From: Phytophthora quininea
Lineage: Eukaryota; Oomycota; Peronosporomycetes; Peronosporales; Peronosporaceae
DNA length: 64,000 nucleotides
NCBI GenBank assembly: GCA_011947345.1
Contig: JAAVTG010001003.1
Coordinates: 1,711,343-1,775,342 of the forward strand
Direction of reading: 5' to 3'
Shown: piece after piece, positions 45,404-55,682 of the stretch
How positions within the stretch are numbered: the stretch's first letter is position 1
Layout: every line of letters starts with the position of its first letter
Made by a program: the position numbers and the translations under genes
Notes under the pieces: model-generated
What the model was told of the DNA's origin: nothing
The model's database searches: none
The model's input: the letters and a program-made list of their open reading frames with translations, nothing else

Positions 45404-45900
45404 CTACACCTGCATCGCAGCCTTGTATTCGCGCACCTCGCGCTCGTGCTGCTCGGCCTCGAGTCGCAGCTCCTCGCGGCGCTTGGCCTCCTGCTCTTCC
45501 ACCTCGGCGCTGTGCACGCGGTGGTAAATGGTCGAGATCGGGATGTCATCGGCGCTGAGGACGACTTCCGCGGCGCCAGCAGCGGCGGCTGCTGCGAGTG
45601 GATCGACACGGCCTCGGGCACACGTAGCACCTCGTCCGGCGCAACGCTCGCTGCTTGGTTCTCTGGCGGCAGCTTCAGCTTGAGCTCCAGAGGCGGCGAA
45701 ACGCTGTCTCCCACTGGTTCGAATGTCGGCTCGTCTTGGTTATCGCCCTCGCTTCGGTCCATTAGCATGTCCTGGGCTTCATTGTCTACGCCCACGCGGT
45801 GCTCCACGAAGTCCGAGGGCACCACAACATCGACATCGTCCGGGGCTGCAACATACTCCTTGTCGGCAGACCCGGCGGACTTGGAAGGGCAGCAGCCCAT
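45404..45900 (-). CDS. Small dually acylated coiled-coil protein (MGCCPS N-terminus)
   Basis: The ATG at 45900 gives MGCCPSKSAGSADKEY. Gly2 followed by two Cys is a classic N-myristoylation plus palmitoylation signal, so membrane anchoring is likely. The middle is acidic (DDVDVVVPSDF, EGDNQDEPTFEPVG). At about 45580-45575 the original frame turns into Ser/Arg-rich nonsense, while the next frame continues with VVLSADDIPISTIYHRV and a charged helix (EVEEQEAKRREELRLEAEQ) ending YKAAMQV at 45404. The helical, low-Gly frame is clearly the coding one, so one base is missing or extra in a GC-rich run. The product would be about 165 residues. The layout resembles the human LAMTOR1/p18 scaffold of the lysosomal Ragulator complex in general design (MGCC start, acidic middle, helices). 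That similarity is a suggestion only. Confidence 0.7.
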
Positions 45901-46531
45901 GCAAGCGCGTGGATTGACTTGCTCAGTGGGAGAACGAAACTGCCAAACTGCCGCCAAGCAGCAAGGCAAAGTCACCAAACGTCCCCGAGTAATGAGACCA
46001 GTCAGACGAGGCGATCATTTACGGCCTTTCCTCTGTGCCACCATATGGTTGATGAGTCGGACATAAAACGAGCATATCAATCGATTGGCCAAAAACATTT
46101 CGACCAATGAAAAGAAAGCGGTTTTGGGAAGAGGCATCAAAGTTACTTAGAATCACTGACACATACAAAACGCTAACTCTTGGTATTGTCATTTACTTCC
46201 CATTACATAACGATTAAGCTGACCACGTGATTTTTCCAGCAAACACAAGCTTGTGTGTTTCAGCACAAATTTCCTCTAACATCCATTCAGATATCTGCAT
46301 GATGGTCGCCTTTGTCTAGTCATCACCAACGGCAATGACTGGCAGTAAATATCATCTAATTTTCGTTGTTGTTATCCACTTTAAAAGAAACTCGCCACCT
46401 AAAACACTACGTTCGTCCTCCCACCCCAAATGCCCTTCTCCCGTTCATTGGACCTGCTCTGTAGCAACTTGAGAAACGAAGACGCAGCGTTGCTACTCCG
46501 AGGAATGTAGACCTGAAAGACTGTCAAGAGC
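45901..46531. other. No gene recognised
   Basis: Upstream region of the small acylated protein and AT-richer sequence towards the MULE relic. No signature was seen. Confidence 0.4.
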
Positions 46532-47346
46532 ATGCCCATGCCTTGCATGACTAGCTGCGCGAGAGCCCTCTCTCTCTCTCCCCATTTTATACGCTACAAC
46601 CTTCTATGCAAAACGCTTGAGAACCTCATGCCGCAGCGCATTTTGCATGCGCTAGGACATCGGTTCGAACGGGGTGCGATCTCAGATCTCTCAAAGTTCA
46701 CCACCTATGCAAAAAAGCAACGGCTCCATGGCAATTAATTTAACTGGCAATGCTTTCACTCGCCCACTGGATTCACGACTACCAACAACCCCGTTGAACA
46801 ATTTAACGGGGCGCTGAAGAGAGTTTACACTCGCCATCGGCAACTGAAGATGGTGTTGTTGCTTGTCCAGCAGCTAGCATGTTGTGGCCCTTCCGCAATC
46901 CTACTACGTCCGACATGCACCACTACCTTGCGAACGCGCAGAACTGACATGCGCCGGCGCGGCCTGCTAACGGAAAATGTCGTCACTCCGCAGCAGTATC
47001 AAATTCTTGCTAGGTAACGCCTATCCCGGCCTGATTTACATCCGTGCTGTGCCTCCACCGCGCACCTTCATCCCCGAGCTCCACCACGCCAGCGAATCTG
47101 TTGCTATCTCTGCCCACTTTGGAGTGCACTATGTCCGCATGGAGATTAAGGTCAGCCGTTGACAGGGTCGCCGGTCAACTTGACGTCAATGCATTACCCC
47201 ATCTATTTCAGGATGGGGTTCTGCTGTCACCTTCTCTTCGCGCTGCAATCTCGAAGTGTCGTAGACGAATCTGGCGACAACATATTAAAGAATCGCAAGT
47301 GGCTCACAAAGGCCGGACGTCCGCAGACAGTCGGTCACGCGCTATA
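46532..47346 (+). pseudogene. MULE transposase C-terminal relic
   Basis: After a frame break at about 46740 the sequence reads WQCFHSPTGFTTTNNPVEQF followed by NGALKRVYTRHRQ (about 46744-46840), the N-N-P-x-E block holding the third catalytic residue of MULE transposases. Downstream are LTENVVTPQQYQILAR, GVHYVRMEIK, and LTGSPVNLTSMHYPIYF followed by RMGFCCHLLFAL (about 47164-47255), where a SWIM zinc finger would be; only part of its Cys/His set remains. GRPQTVGHAL ends the recognisable part. It lacks the 5' catalytic core and lies in several frames. Confidence 0.65.
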
Positions 47347-47525
47347 ACGCCTGCGAACTCTTATGGTCCTTGACTCAAGTTTTATATTCCAGCAGCGCAA
47401 GTTTCTCTAGTGTTCGTGAATCGAAGGTCATTTAACTTCAGTTAGATGGGATTTTGCCGTCAACCAGATTGGTCGTCTGTTGCTCGGGCTCATCGAGGAT
47501 CACACCCTTGAGTTACGGTATTCTG

Positions 47526-48585
47526 CTATAAACGTGAGAGCTGGAAGAGCACTGGGAGATACACATGGATAATGCATTTCGGGGACAGGGACGATGTATA
47601 AGTACAGCTAAGCGTCATTGTTTGGGTGCTTTTGCTGGTTGTGCCTGTTGTAGCTGTTCCGCTTATCAAAATGCTTGTTGTATGCCTGGCAGTATCCTCT
47701 GGGATCATGACGGGTGGGGTCTTTCGTTTCCTTTTCAGGGTTGTCTTGGGAGTAGCGCTGATGGTTGTGGGTAGCCTTCTTGGTGTCACAGTGAAGCAGA
47801 ACTTGTACAGGTACGGATTGAAGTATGATGCCTATGTTAATTATCTTCTTAAGTAATACTTTTGGCTTCAATGTAGCAGTGAAGCCGGGCATTTTCTTCA
47901 TCGTACTCAGCACCCCCATGCACCAGATTGCCCCTGAAGATCAGAATTTGGTCTTGTAGCGGAGCTGCGTAGCAGTGCACGTGCACAGAGGAAGACGTAC
48001 GACTCCCCGAGTCTGTCTCTTTAGGCGTCCCGCCTTCGGTTCTATACAAGAACCAAGTACAGTCCCGTAACTAGGACTCGCAGAGTCTGTGTCCCTTAAA
48101 ACAAGGACAACACTATTTCTTGTGACATGTGAGCACAATTCCAGCTACTGAGGGCTTTTGTGATGCCGATGGTGCCGAGAAAGAACTTCAAGCTCACGCT
48201 CGAGGAAACATCTCGTTGGTATCCACACTTCATAAACCCTCGAACTTCACCCGATATCCCAAGGGACTGCAGCAGCATGTGTAATATAAATCGGCTGCTG
48301 CATGTTTGGGCTGAGGTGCTACACCGCTGTTATATGTCGGAGTGGAAGTGTACGCCACTCCAGGCGAGTTGGGTCTAAAGGGAGCTTCGTTACAAGCCTT
48401 CACTTCACCCGATACGGAGCCGGGTCGACGAGTAGAAACCTTCGAGTTCCACTTAATATTATCCAAAATGGAGTACCAAGCGTGGTGGAGCTTTCGACGC
48501 AGGGACCTGTTTTATAAATGTGCTTCGCTTTACGTTCTTGGCCCCATGGCTTGCAAGCCATGGAAATATGGGACGTTTTAGACAC
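47526..48585 (-). pseudogene. Decayed ORF with a double-stranded-beta-helix-like block
   Basis: Minus-strand frames read, from 48585 downwards, an N-terminal part (MACKPWG..., then FLLVDPAPYRVK), a middle region (GFMKCGYQRDVSSSVSLKFF), and finally LQDQILIFRGNLVHGGAEYD followed by EENARLHCYI (47950-47870). The H-x-G...R-x-H-x-Y-I pattern after a hydrophobic strand looks like the C-terminal half of a cupin or 2-oxoglutarate-oxygenase-type barrel. Many stops and frame shifts separate the pieces. I recall similar ORFs as repeated families in oomycete genomes, but cannot test this here. Function unknown. Confidence 0.4.
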
Positions 48586-49009
48586 GCCAGTAGGATGGCA
48601 TCAGGTGTGGGGTTTCACGTGAAGACGCAACGTATTTCTTCAAGCCTTTTCAACACGATAATATTTACGATACCTTACAGCAGGAAAAATCTTCCGGGGC
48701 CGCTGTGTAGTGTTGCTTCACTCAAGAATCTCCGCAAATATCTTGCAGCTGGAGCTTATCTTATGAGTGTGCCAATGATTACAATTGTCACTGCTTCGTC
48801 GGATACATCCGATTTTGCCCTAGCCAAGCTACCGCAGGTTTGGCCAGACAGGGCTCACCCTTACATTACCGGCCATTTGCAACTGTTGTTGTATTTCCAG
48901 AAATCGACGTTGCCTATTTGCCAAAACCGTGTTTCGGAGGCCATATTGGCCTCCAGGTTCTGTTTGCCATATCACCTTTTGTTGCAAGGCGCATGAACGC
49001 CCCAACTGA
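48586..49009. other. No gene recognised
   Basis: Short frames only between two minus-strand coding-like stretches. Confidence 0.4.
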
Positions 49010-49669
49010 CTACTTGCTCGCCACATTTTTCGCTCCACGAGCTCGCTTCTTGGGCGATGGATTAAGGTCGTTGGCATCTCCAGTCGACCGCGCATCGTCA
49101 TTGCCGCTCGCAGATGATGCTGGGGTTTCGTTGCCATCAACTCTGCGGTTGCCAGCTCTCGCGTCCTCCACAGTCGACGTCAGTTCCTCAAGACCACGTC
49201 CAGCGGTCGACGAAACATCGACGGCCACCACAGAAGTGCTACTTTGGGGCTGCGAACTTCCTTGCGGCAGTTCGTAATACAGGCGGATACCGTGAACTCT
49301 CGTGAAACAGTACGCCTTGCCCACTTCGAACGCCCACATATCCGATAGCGAGCGCTTCTTCGGCTTCCATAGCGTAAGTGAGAACACGAACTTGTTTCGG
49401 CGTTGCTGATCCAACTTGTCGAGCATGCTGATGACGTCGTTGATACAGTCAGCATAATCGTAGTCGATCAGCTCAACTCGAATGTTTATGATGGTCTCCT
49501 TGATGGCGACGACGCACATCTCGATGGTGTGTTGGTTGTTGGCGGTGGATTCTCATCGGAGACAAAGGCGCGGAGCTTCGTCCATGTCGCGGAAAGCAGA
49601 GCGATCTCCGTCTTAAATATGGTCAGCCAGTTCTGCCTCCAACGCGTTCATCAGACCGGTATGGGTCAT
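49010..49669 (-). CDS. Hypothetical protein
   Basis: The ATG at 49669 starts MTHTGLMNALEAELADHI, and a shifted frame continues with EIALLSATWTKLRAFVSDEN. From 49519 a clean frame runs CVVAIKETIINIRVELIDYD, DCINDVISMLDKLDQQRRNK, LWKPKKRSLSDMWAFEVG and GIRLYYELPQ, then a Ser/Thr/Asp-rich tail ending in a basic cluster (PSPKKRARGAKNVASK) that could be a nuclear localisation signal. Residue use and the even mix of hydrophobic and charged residues look like real protein. No family was recognised. It is divergent from the SET-domain gene, with roughly 210 bp between the two starts. Confidence 0.5.
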
Positions 49670-49878
49670 TTTGAAGAATGAACACGCCATGGCCTTCCTG
49701 CAGCCTCCCCAGATCACTTGCTCCGACTGGCCGTCTTTGCTAGCATTGGACGCCATTCATCTCGCATCCAAAACCCAGACGATGTCGTCGCCTCCTCCGA
49801 CCGGTCGTATTCGCTCGCCGCTCACTTCGCATCCAGAAACCAAAAGCTGCTCATGGCCCGCCGCCGTCGTATCCTCTC

Positions 49879-51181
49879 ATGTCTGATCGCCACGAGGAGC
49901 TGCAATCCTTCTTTCCGATCCACCAGCATATTCTGAGCAGCGGTGTGGAGGCGCTTTGATCCGTCGCTATGAGAAGCACACTGAATCGTCGCCGCGTCCT
50001 CTCACCAGGTCGCCGTCCCAAAGGTTAGCTCGCACGATCCAACATGCGTAGCAGCCGCCCGGTGCAGATTCTCAAGCAAACGACGTTGTGCATTTGAGCC
50101 ACCTGGATCATTCGCAGCGACGTTATCGGCCGTTCCGACCGTTGAAGGCATGCCGCTGTGGCAAGTCGGCGGCTCGAACCCTCTGAATCCGAATCAAGGC
50201 ACGCGGTAGCTTCGTTGGCTGTGGCAACCGACAACGGGGAGGTGGGGGTGGGGGGTGGTTTTGTCGGCTGTGGCATTGCGGTTCCTGGACAGCGAAGGAT
50301 CTGCCGTGGCCGACTCTAGTTGGTGGCGTTCATGACGTCGTCGTCGTGGAACCGTGGCCAGCCGGGATTTCACCTATTCACGAGAACTTCTTTGCTGGCG
50401 TGTCCTCGGATGCACCCCGCTTCGACTATCCGCACTATGAGCACTGCGGATGCCATCACATCTGCTTCGGTGAGGGGGCTCATGCTGCATCAACTTCCGG
50501 ACAAACGCGTTGTGCCACAGAAGCAACTGCCCCAACGGCATCGGCTGCGGCAATCGCTTCATCGAAGATTACCCACTGGAGCCCATTACTTCGGCCTGCG
50601 GCATCGGTGTGGCATCCACTCGATCGATACCAAAGCACGCGTTCGTCGTCGAGTACATCGGCGAGTTGATCAATGAAGTCGAGAAGGAGCGCAGAGATTA
50701 CCCCGACTACACGATACAGATACGTCACCCCACGGCAGATGGCCGCAGCTTTTTCATCGATGCAGCCAAGTGTCGCAACATGAGTCGGTTTATCAATCAT
50801 TCATGTAGGCCAAATGCAGCCTTCTACGAGTACCAATGCGGCAACTCCACCCGCATCGGCATCTTCACGATAAACCACATCGAGCCACTTCAAGAGTTGT
50901 GTGTCAGCTACTCCCCAGTCGCCAAAAACAACCAGCTCTGGTTCCGCTGTCGCTGCGGCTGGCCAAGCTGCACCGGGAGGAAACACCAGGACGCATACAG
51001 CCACTGCGTGGTATCCACCAGCAGCGATGGCTCTGACATCGCGCGGCAAAGCCGTAGGCATGCAGGGATCTACGGATCTGAGGGTCGCATCCAACGCAGT
51101 GACGCGTTGGCCGACCACCGCGCGTCTCACAGCTCGGTCAGAGCCGCCCCAGGTCGCCAGAATCCCCACCGCTGCCGGTAG
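49879..51181 (+). CDS. AWS-SET-postSET histone lysine methyltransferase
   Basis: The catalytic part is clear: an AWS-like cysteine cluster (HYEHCGCHHICF, then CINFRTNALCHRSNCPNGIG, about 50436-50545), then SET motifs GIGVAST, FVVEYIGELI, RNMSRFINHSCRPNA (the N-H-S-C cofactor site, about 50776-50820) and LCVSYSP, and a post-SET CRCGWPSCTG (about 50951-50980). This order is that of the SET2/ASH1/NSD group, which methylate H3K36 or related sites in chromatin. A G-run indel at about 50475 joins the two halves of the AWS cluster. Upstream, a frame with VEPWPAGISPIHENFFAG leads in. A possible first exon begins at the ATG at 49879 (MSDRHEELQSFFPIHQHILS) but contains shifts, so the start is tentative. 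No PHD, bromo or other reader domain was seen. Confidence 0.8.
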
Positions 51182-52085
51182 CGGCAGACCAAGCTGTCGC
51201 GCTACTTCTGCACTGCACCACCACAACACTAACATGATAATTAGGACGAGCTTGACCGGGATACCTTAACTGTATAATGCTCGTACTCAGTACAAACGAG
51301 TTTCGCTGCAGACTCAGTCCTGACAGCAGGAGACCTTGCCTTGTGCACGGCAGAAGTGCTTGTGCGAGCGCTAACAAAATGCGGTGGGTGCGCCATGACT
51401 TTTGCACAACCCTAGGCCGGCGGAGCGTCCTGAATCTTGCGCATTCTAGACATTTTGGCTTTAACCGGCCAATGGGGACTGGTTAACCTACTATATTTGC
51501 GTTGAGGCGGCTAATGGACGCCGGGGAGCCTACACTGTGGCTGCTCCAGCCGTGATCATCACTCGGCTCGTCACTCTGCGTGAGTGATTATCACTACTTT
51601 TCTGAAATTTCGCCTCGCGACCTCTGCGACCGGTCGCCGGGAACGCGATCGACTGATGACAATACAAAACCTAGCATAAACGGGTAGTACCGTGGGCGGC
51701 CAGAGAGGTTGATTCGTGGTGACTTACACGAGATTTAGGCTTCTGAAAATGGGAAGGGGCACAGAGTGGTACCGTCGTAGCAAACGAGAGCGACGCATAC
51801 AAATGGCGAGTGTCTGCTCGAAACGGCTGGCGCCAGGACTGTTTGCAACGCATAAAATTCAATAAACAACCACCGATGACGCTGAGGACTGTTATACTCT
51901 TTGCATAGCTAAGAGAACATACTCGAGCGGTGCTCCAGAACTCGCAATATTGATAGAGTTAGACTTCCCAACGTGGGTGTGCGTAACCACTTGGCGGGCA
52001 GTGTACGTAATCGTCACAGAGCAATTCAGAGCGGAAATCAAGTACTGGATCTGCGTGTTTGCTTTGGGATGCTCACGACTGGAAT
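51182..52085. other. No gene recognised
   Basis: There are only short frames. The stretch would hold the promoter and any lost 5' end of the LRR-like gene to its right. Confidence 0.4.
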
Positions 52086-52088
52086 TAG

Positions 52089-52814
52089 TTACAACGAAAG
52101 CAGCAAAAAGCACTTTCGGTGCAGAGAGCGCAGTCGTTCCAGCTTGACAAGGTGGAGCTTGGCTGGGGTGCTATTTTGTGCCACTTGCACAATCTAAAGC
52201 GACTGGATCTGTCGTTGATGCCACCGGGGAGTCCTCACGTCAAGAAGTTGGTGGAAGCTGCAGCCAAGTACTGTGTTCATCTGGAAGCGTTGATTCTGCC
52301 CGGACAGCACTGGCCAAAGGACAAAAGGCAGCGACCGGATGCTGTCCAAGTGGAGCCGGTCCTTGAGGCAGCCTGTGAAGGGATGAAGAGATGGCGCAGT
52401 GGATTGAAGCAGCTGACGGTGCCCACGGTAAACAGCGCGTTCAGTTTAAGGATGAGCTCCAAGTTCATTGCAAACGTGGTCAAGTACTGCCCTAATGTTA
52501 AGTATCTGGATGGATACCAGCAGTCTTTGTGTGAAAGGTACTGCCTTACTTGCCGACAGTTCTGTCTGGTGACTGTGCAGCAGTGGGAAGATTTTAACGC
52601 TGCCTGTACGAACTTGAAGGAGTTCAATTGGGTGGTCGTTCCCTTCGGCGATCCGTTCTTTAGAGTGTTTGATGAGCACGTAAAACCTCAGCTGAAAGCG
52701 CTGACGTTTGAAGTGAATATGTTGTGGGGCTAGGACACCTACAGCGCTTACAACGACGAAGGTCCAAGGTCTTTTGGAGTATCGTCTGAACATCCAGGGT
52801 ACGGAACCAAGGCG
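52089..52814 (+). pseudogene. Leucine-rich-repeat-like protein, 5' part, split by a transposon
   Basis: The frame opens after a stop at 52086 and lacks an ATG, so its 5' end is unresolved. Repeats of the degenerate F-box/AMN1-like LRR kind are visible: LHNLKRLDLS, CVHLEALILPG, LKQLTVPT, CPNVKYLDGY, CTNLKEFNWV and LKALTFEVNML. An in-frame TAG at 52731 follows MLWG, where a tryptophan codon TGG would keep the frame open. The same frame then continues as DTYSAYNDEGPRSFGVSSEH and PGYGTKA to the insertion point at 52814. The 3' half is at 58780. No function beyond protein binding can be suggested. Confidence 0.7.
52805..52814 (+). repeat. 10-bp target-site duplication, left copy
   Basis: AACCAAGGCG, identical to 58780-58789. 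It lies in the reading frame of the LRR gene. A 9-11 bp duplication is what Mutator-like elements make. Confidence 0.8.
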
Positions 52815-52958
52815 GCAAATACTTAAAGTCTGTTGCGTAGGCACTACATACCTGTTCGGATGTCTCCATCTACTCGCAACCTGTTGCAACCACTGCTCCG
52901 CTGTTGGTTATCACAAGTCTGTCAGTTTTCAAACGTGCCGATATGAAATCCTGTCGTT

Positions 52959-55425
52959 GTGAAACCGACGAAACCTCTGCATATAGCAGCATCGAGTTGT
53001 GCTCACTCTCGTATCGTCAGCGGCTACATCACATCGAGGCCACCGTGGCAAAGGTCGGCATCCACCAGTGCTGAGGAGCCAGGACCTCCTTTCAGCGATA
53101 GCGACACCAGTTGGCAAGCAGAATCGTCATCGAGCGAAGACAGCAAAGACTCAGATCTCGACTATGGTGATGAAGAAGCCATTGCAGTAGAGGAATCATT
53201 TGCCGCAGCATCAACAAAAGACTTCCTTCTTGTGGGTGTCCTTTCAACGTTTCTACAGGCAAAACAGGCGATGGGTGATGTTGACGACTTCGGACACACC
53301 TACCAGACCAGATACGAAACACGGCGCCTGTTAGTACACGTCTTCAATTGCCGTTCACATGCCAACTGCACGCACCGATACAAGATCCGTAGGGTTTTCT
53401 TGGGTGTGGATGAAGCTGAATTCCATCTAGAAGAGCATGGGTCGCACTCGCTAGTTGAAACACATAAGAAAAAAGGGAATTCATCCATCGTTGCAAGAAG
53501 AAGTTGATACACTTGTCGACATGGGTTGGGGAGCTGGCCGATTGCGGTCGATGCTGCTTCGCAAGTACCAGAACGACGCCGCCAAACTTCGCAAGATTCC
53601 GACGACCAAACAATTAGAAAACAGGAAGTACTTTCTTGTGAGACGCTCTCCAGGTGGCTGGGACATCACGAACCACGCTACATTCACAGCATGGGCAAGT
53701 ACGCGGATCTGTAACTCGCGCGAGCAATTTGATGCAGTCGCTGACGCCAGCGACGGCAGACTCGATGATCTGATTGTGTTGAGCACATTTTCGTTTGCCG
53801 TTGCTGATTGCGACCTGGGATATTCTTTCGGTGTCGTTGTAACTTCACGCCGCGTTTTTAGTAACGTGAGAACCTCAGTCAGGGACCAAGATTCGACTCT
53901 TGTGTGTTGCACTGATGGAACCTACAAGTTACACTTCGGAGGTTGGACAGTGATTGATTGCGGAACTGATGGTGTGTATTGGTACCGAGGGAAGCTAGTG
54001 CATCGCTTCATTCCTTGGGCATACATGTTTGTCCGCAGCGAATCAACTGAAGCCTACACCGAGCTATTCAAAACAATTCGTGACCGAGCGCTCACGTTTT
54101 TGGCATCGATGTCAATGTTTCTTTTGGTTCTCTTGATCACAGCGAGGCAATAGCCGCCGCCTTTGAGACAGTATGGCCTGGTGTGGTCCTCCTAACATGT
54201 TGGCCGCATCTTGCCCGACAGGCAAGAAAGAAACGTTCCTTGTTGAACTGTGCGGAGCTATACGAAGACATGATTCGGCCTCAAATTCGACTTTTCAAAA
54301 GTGCTAGATCGCACGCTCAATTCGTAAAACTTTGTGAAGTGGTGCTAGCAAATTGGGAGGCATATGGAGAGCAGGAGTATGCTGACTGGTTCCGATCTGT
54401 GTACCTCGGAGTACGCTGGAGTCGCTTGCACTTGACTGGTTCAGGATCTGGGGGAATTATTTCAAGCCAGCAAGATATTGAGTCTCATCACAGTGTTATC
54501 AAGAAGACATGCGTTCCCAGTCTCCGAGCATCGACGAATGGCGTCTTGAAGGGGATCCTACCTCGAATCTTGCGCTTAGATGGAGAAAGCCTTTGCCCGA
54601 GAGCTGCGGCGCATTACACCAAGGCCCCGTCCCGCCTGAAATGCTTACTAAAGCTGGTCAACTCGTGGCATCGACCCAGAATTATAGATGTGTTCACAGA
54701 GGCCGCGGGCATTCCAAACGGCTGGTAGCGATTGTCTTTAACGCCTCAGGGTACATTGTTGGAAGCGATGGCATGTTGGGGACCAGGGTTGATGCTCGAC
54801 GCTCTCAGCAGTTTATGCGGTCGCTTGACAGGCGTTTTCCGCGAGGAATTAAAGCGAGAGAATTTCAATGTGAAGTACTTTCAATGCACCGCGTCCTGAT
54901 GTTGGGTGAGAAGCCATCTCAAGCTCTACAACTCGCTCCGATATGGTATATTGACACCATCAAACTCATTCGAGACTACGTCAGCTGCACATGTGGATCT
55001 TATATGACGTCGGGGTGGGTGTGCTCACACATCCTGCTACGCTTGTAATTCAAAAGCTACTGAATTTGGATGCTGCAATTGCATCTATACCTGTACGGAG
55101 AACTCCGGGAAGACCCCCAACACGGTGGCCGGCTCTCACATTTGAGCCATCTCAAGAAGGCTACTACAATGTGGATAGACTCATCCGACTATTCATAAAA
55201 AAAAAAAACGGGCATCCTCTCAAGTGGAAAGTTGTGGTAAGCTCAGAGGGTGAAGTTGATGAGAGGAGCGTGCACGTGGGTGAGGTGCTTGGGCTGCGAC
55301 TCTCCGACGGGGTTTTTCTTTGGAACGTGAGGTTTGGCAGTGGGGACCAACGGGAATTTGATGTGCAACAACTCGCTGAGGCTGTGAAGCGAGCTCATGA
55401 GCTTGGGGTACAAATTACGGGGTAA
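52959..55425 (+). pseudogene. MULE transposase with C-terminal SWIM finger
   Basis: The N-terminus is Ser/acidic, then comes a Cys/His region (FNCRSHANCTHRYKIRRVFL, about 53344-53403). A shifted frame from 53455 gives GIHPSLQEEVDTLVDMGWGA. The first catalytic block is VCCTDGTYKLHF (about 53903-53938), the second HSEAIAAAFETVWPG followed by LLTCWPHL (about 54140-54215, across a shift), and the third QQDIESHHSVIKK (about 54472-54510). The SWIM finger CTCGSYMTSGWVCSHIL sits at about 54988-55038, and a C-terminal tail with GRPPTRWPAL ends at 55425. The DDE order is complete, but frames change near 53495, 54100, 54515 and 55040. It is either a decayed copy or one hit by assembly indels. It differs clearly from the MULE type at 12.2, 15.1 and 46.6 kb. 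Confidence 0.8.
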
Positions 55426-55530
55426 GTCGATACTAGGAGACTGTGACGAGCAACAATAGGTACATGCATACGAAAATAGGCTACACTAAGCACAGCAATT
55501 AGTGTTAGTGGATATTTAGTGTTAGTTTTG

Positions 55531-55560
55531 TATTAGTGTTAATAACACTAATTCGTGTGT
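55531..55560 (+). repeat. Subterminal repeat with 21-bp palindrome, left copy
   Basis: It contains ATTAGTGTTA and TAACACTAAT as palindrome arms around one A. The 30-bp stretch recurs in direct orientation at 57571-57600 with one mismatch. Several single TTAGTGTTA motifs lie around both copies. Such arrays often bind the transposase; this is inferred. Confidence 0.85.
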
Positions 55561-55682
55561 TCTACGGTAGCCAGAAAAACTCACACTAATTCAGGAATTA
55601 TTGGAGCACAGTTTGCTTTCTATCCCATTCTCATTCTGACCTGACACAGACACCAGTTCACAGCAAGCCACAAAGCACGACA

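Noticed and set aside
49671..49936. Plus-strand frames as an upstream exon of the SET gene
   Set aside because: No splice signals or domain support; they read as background between two divergent genes.
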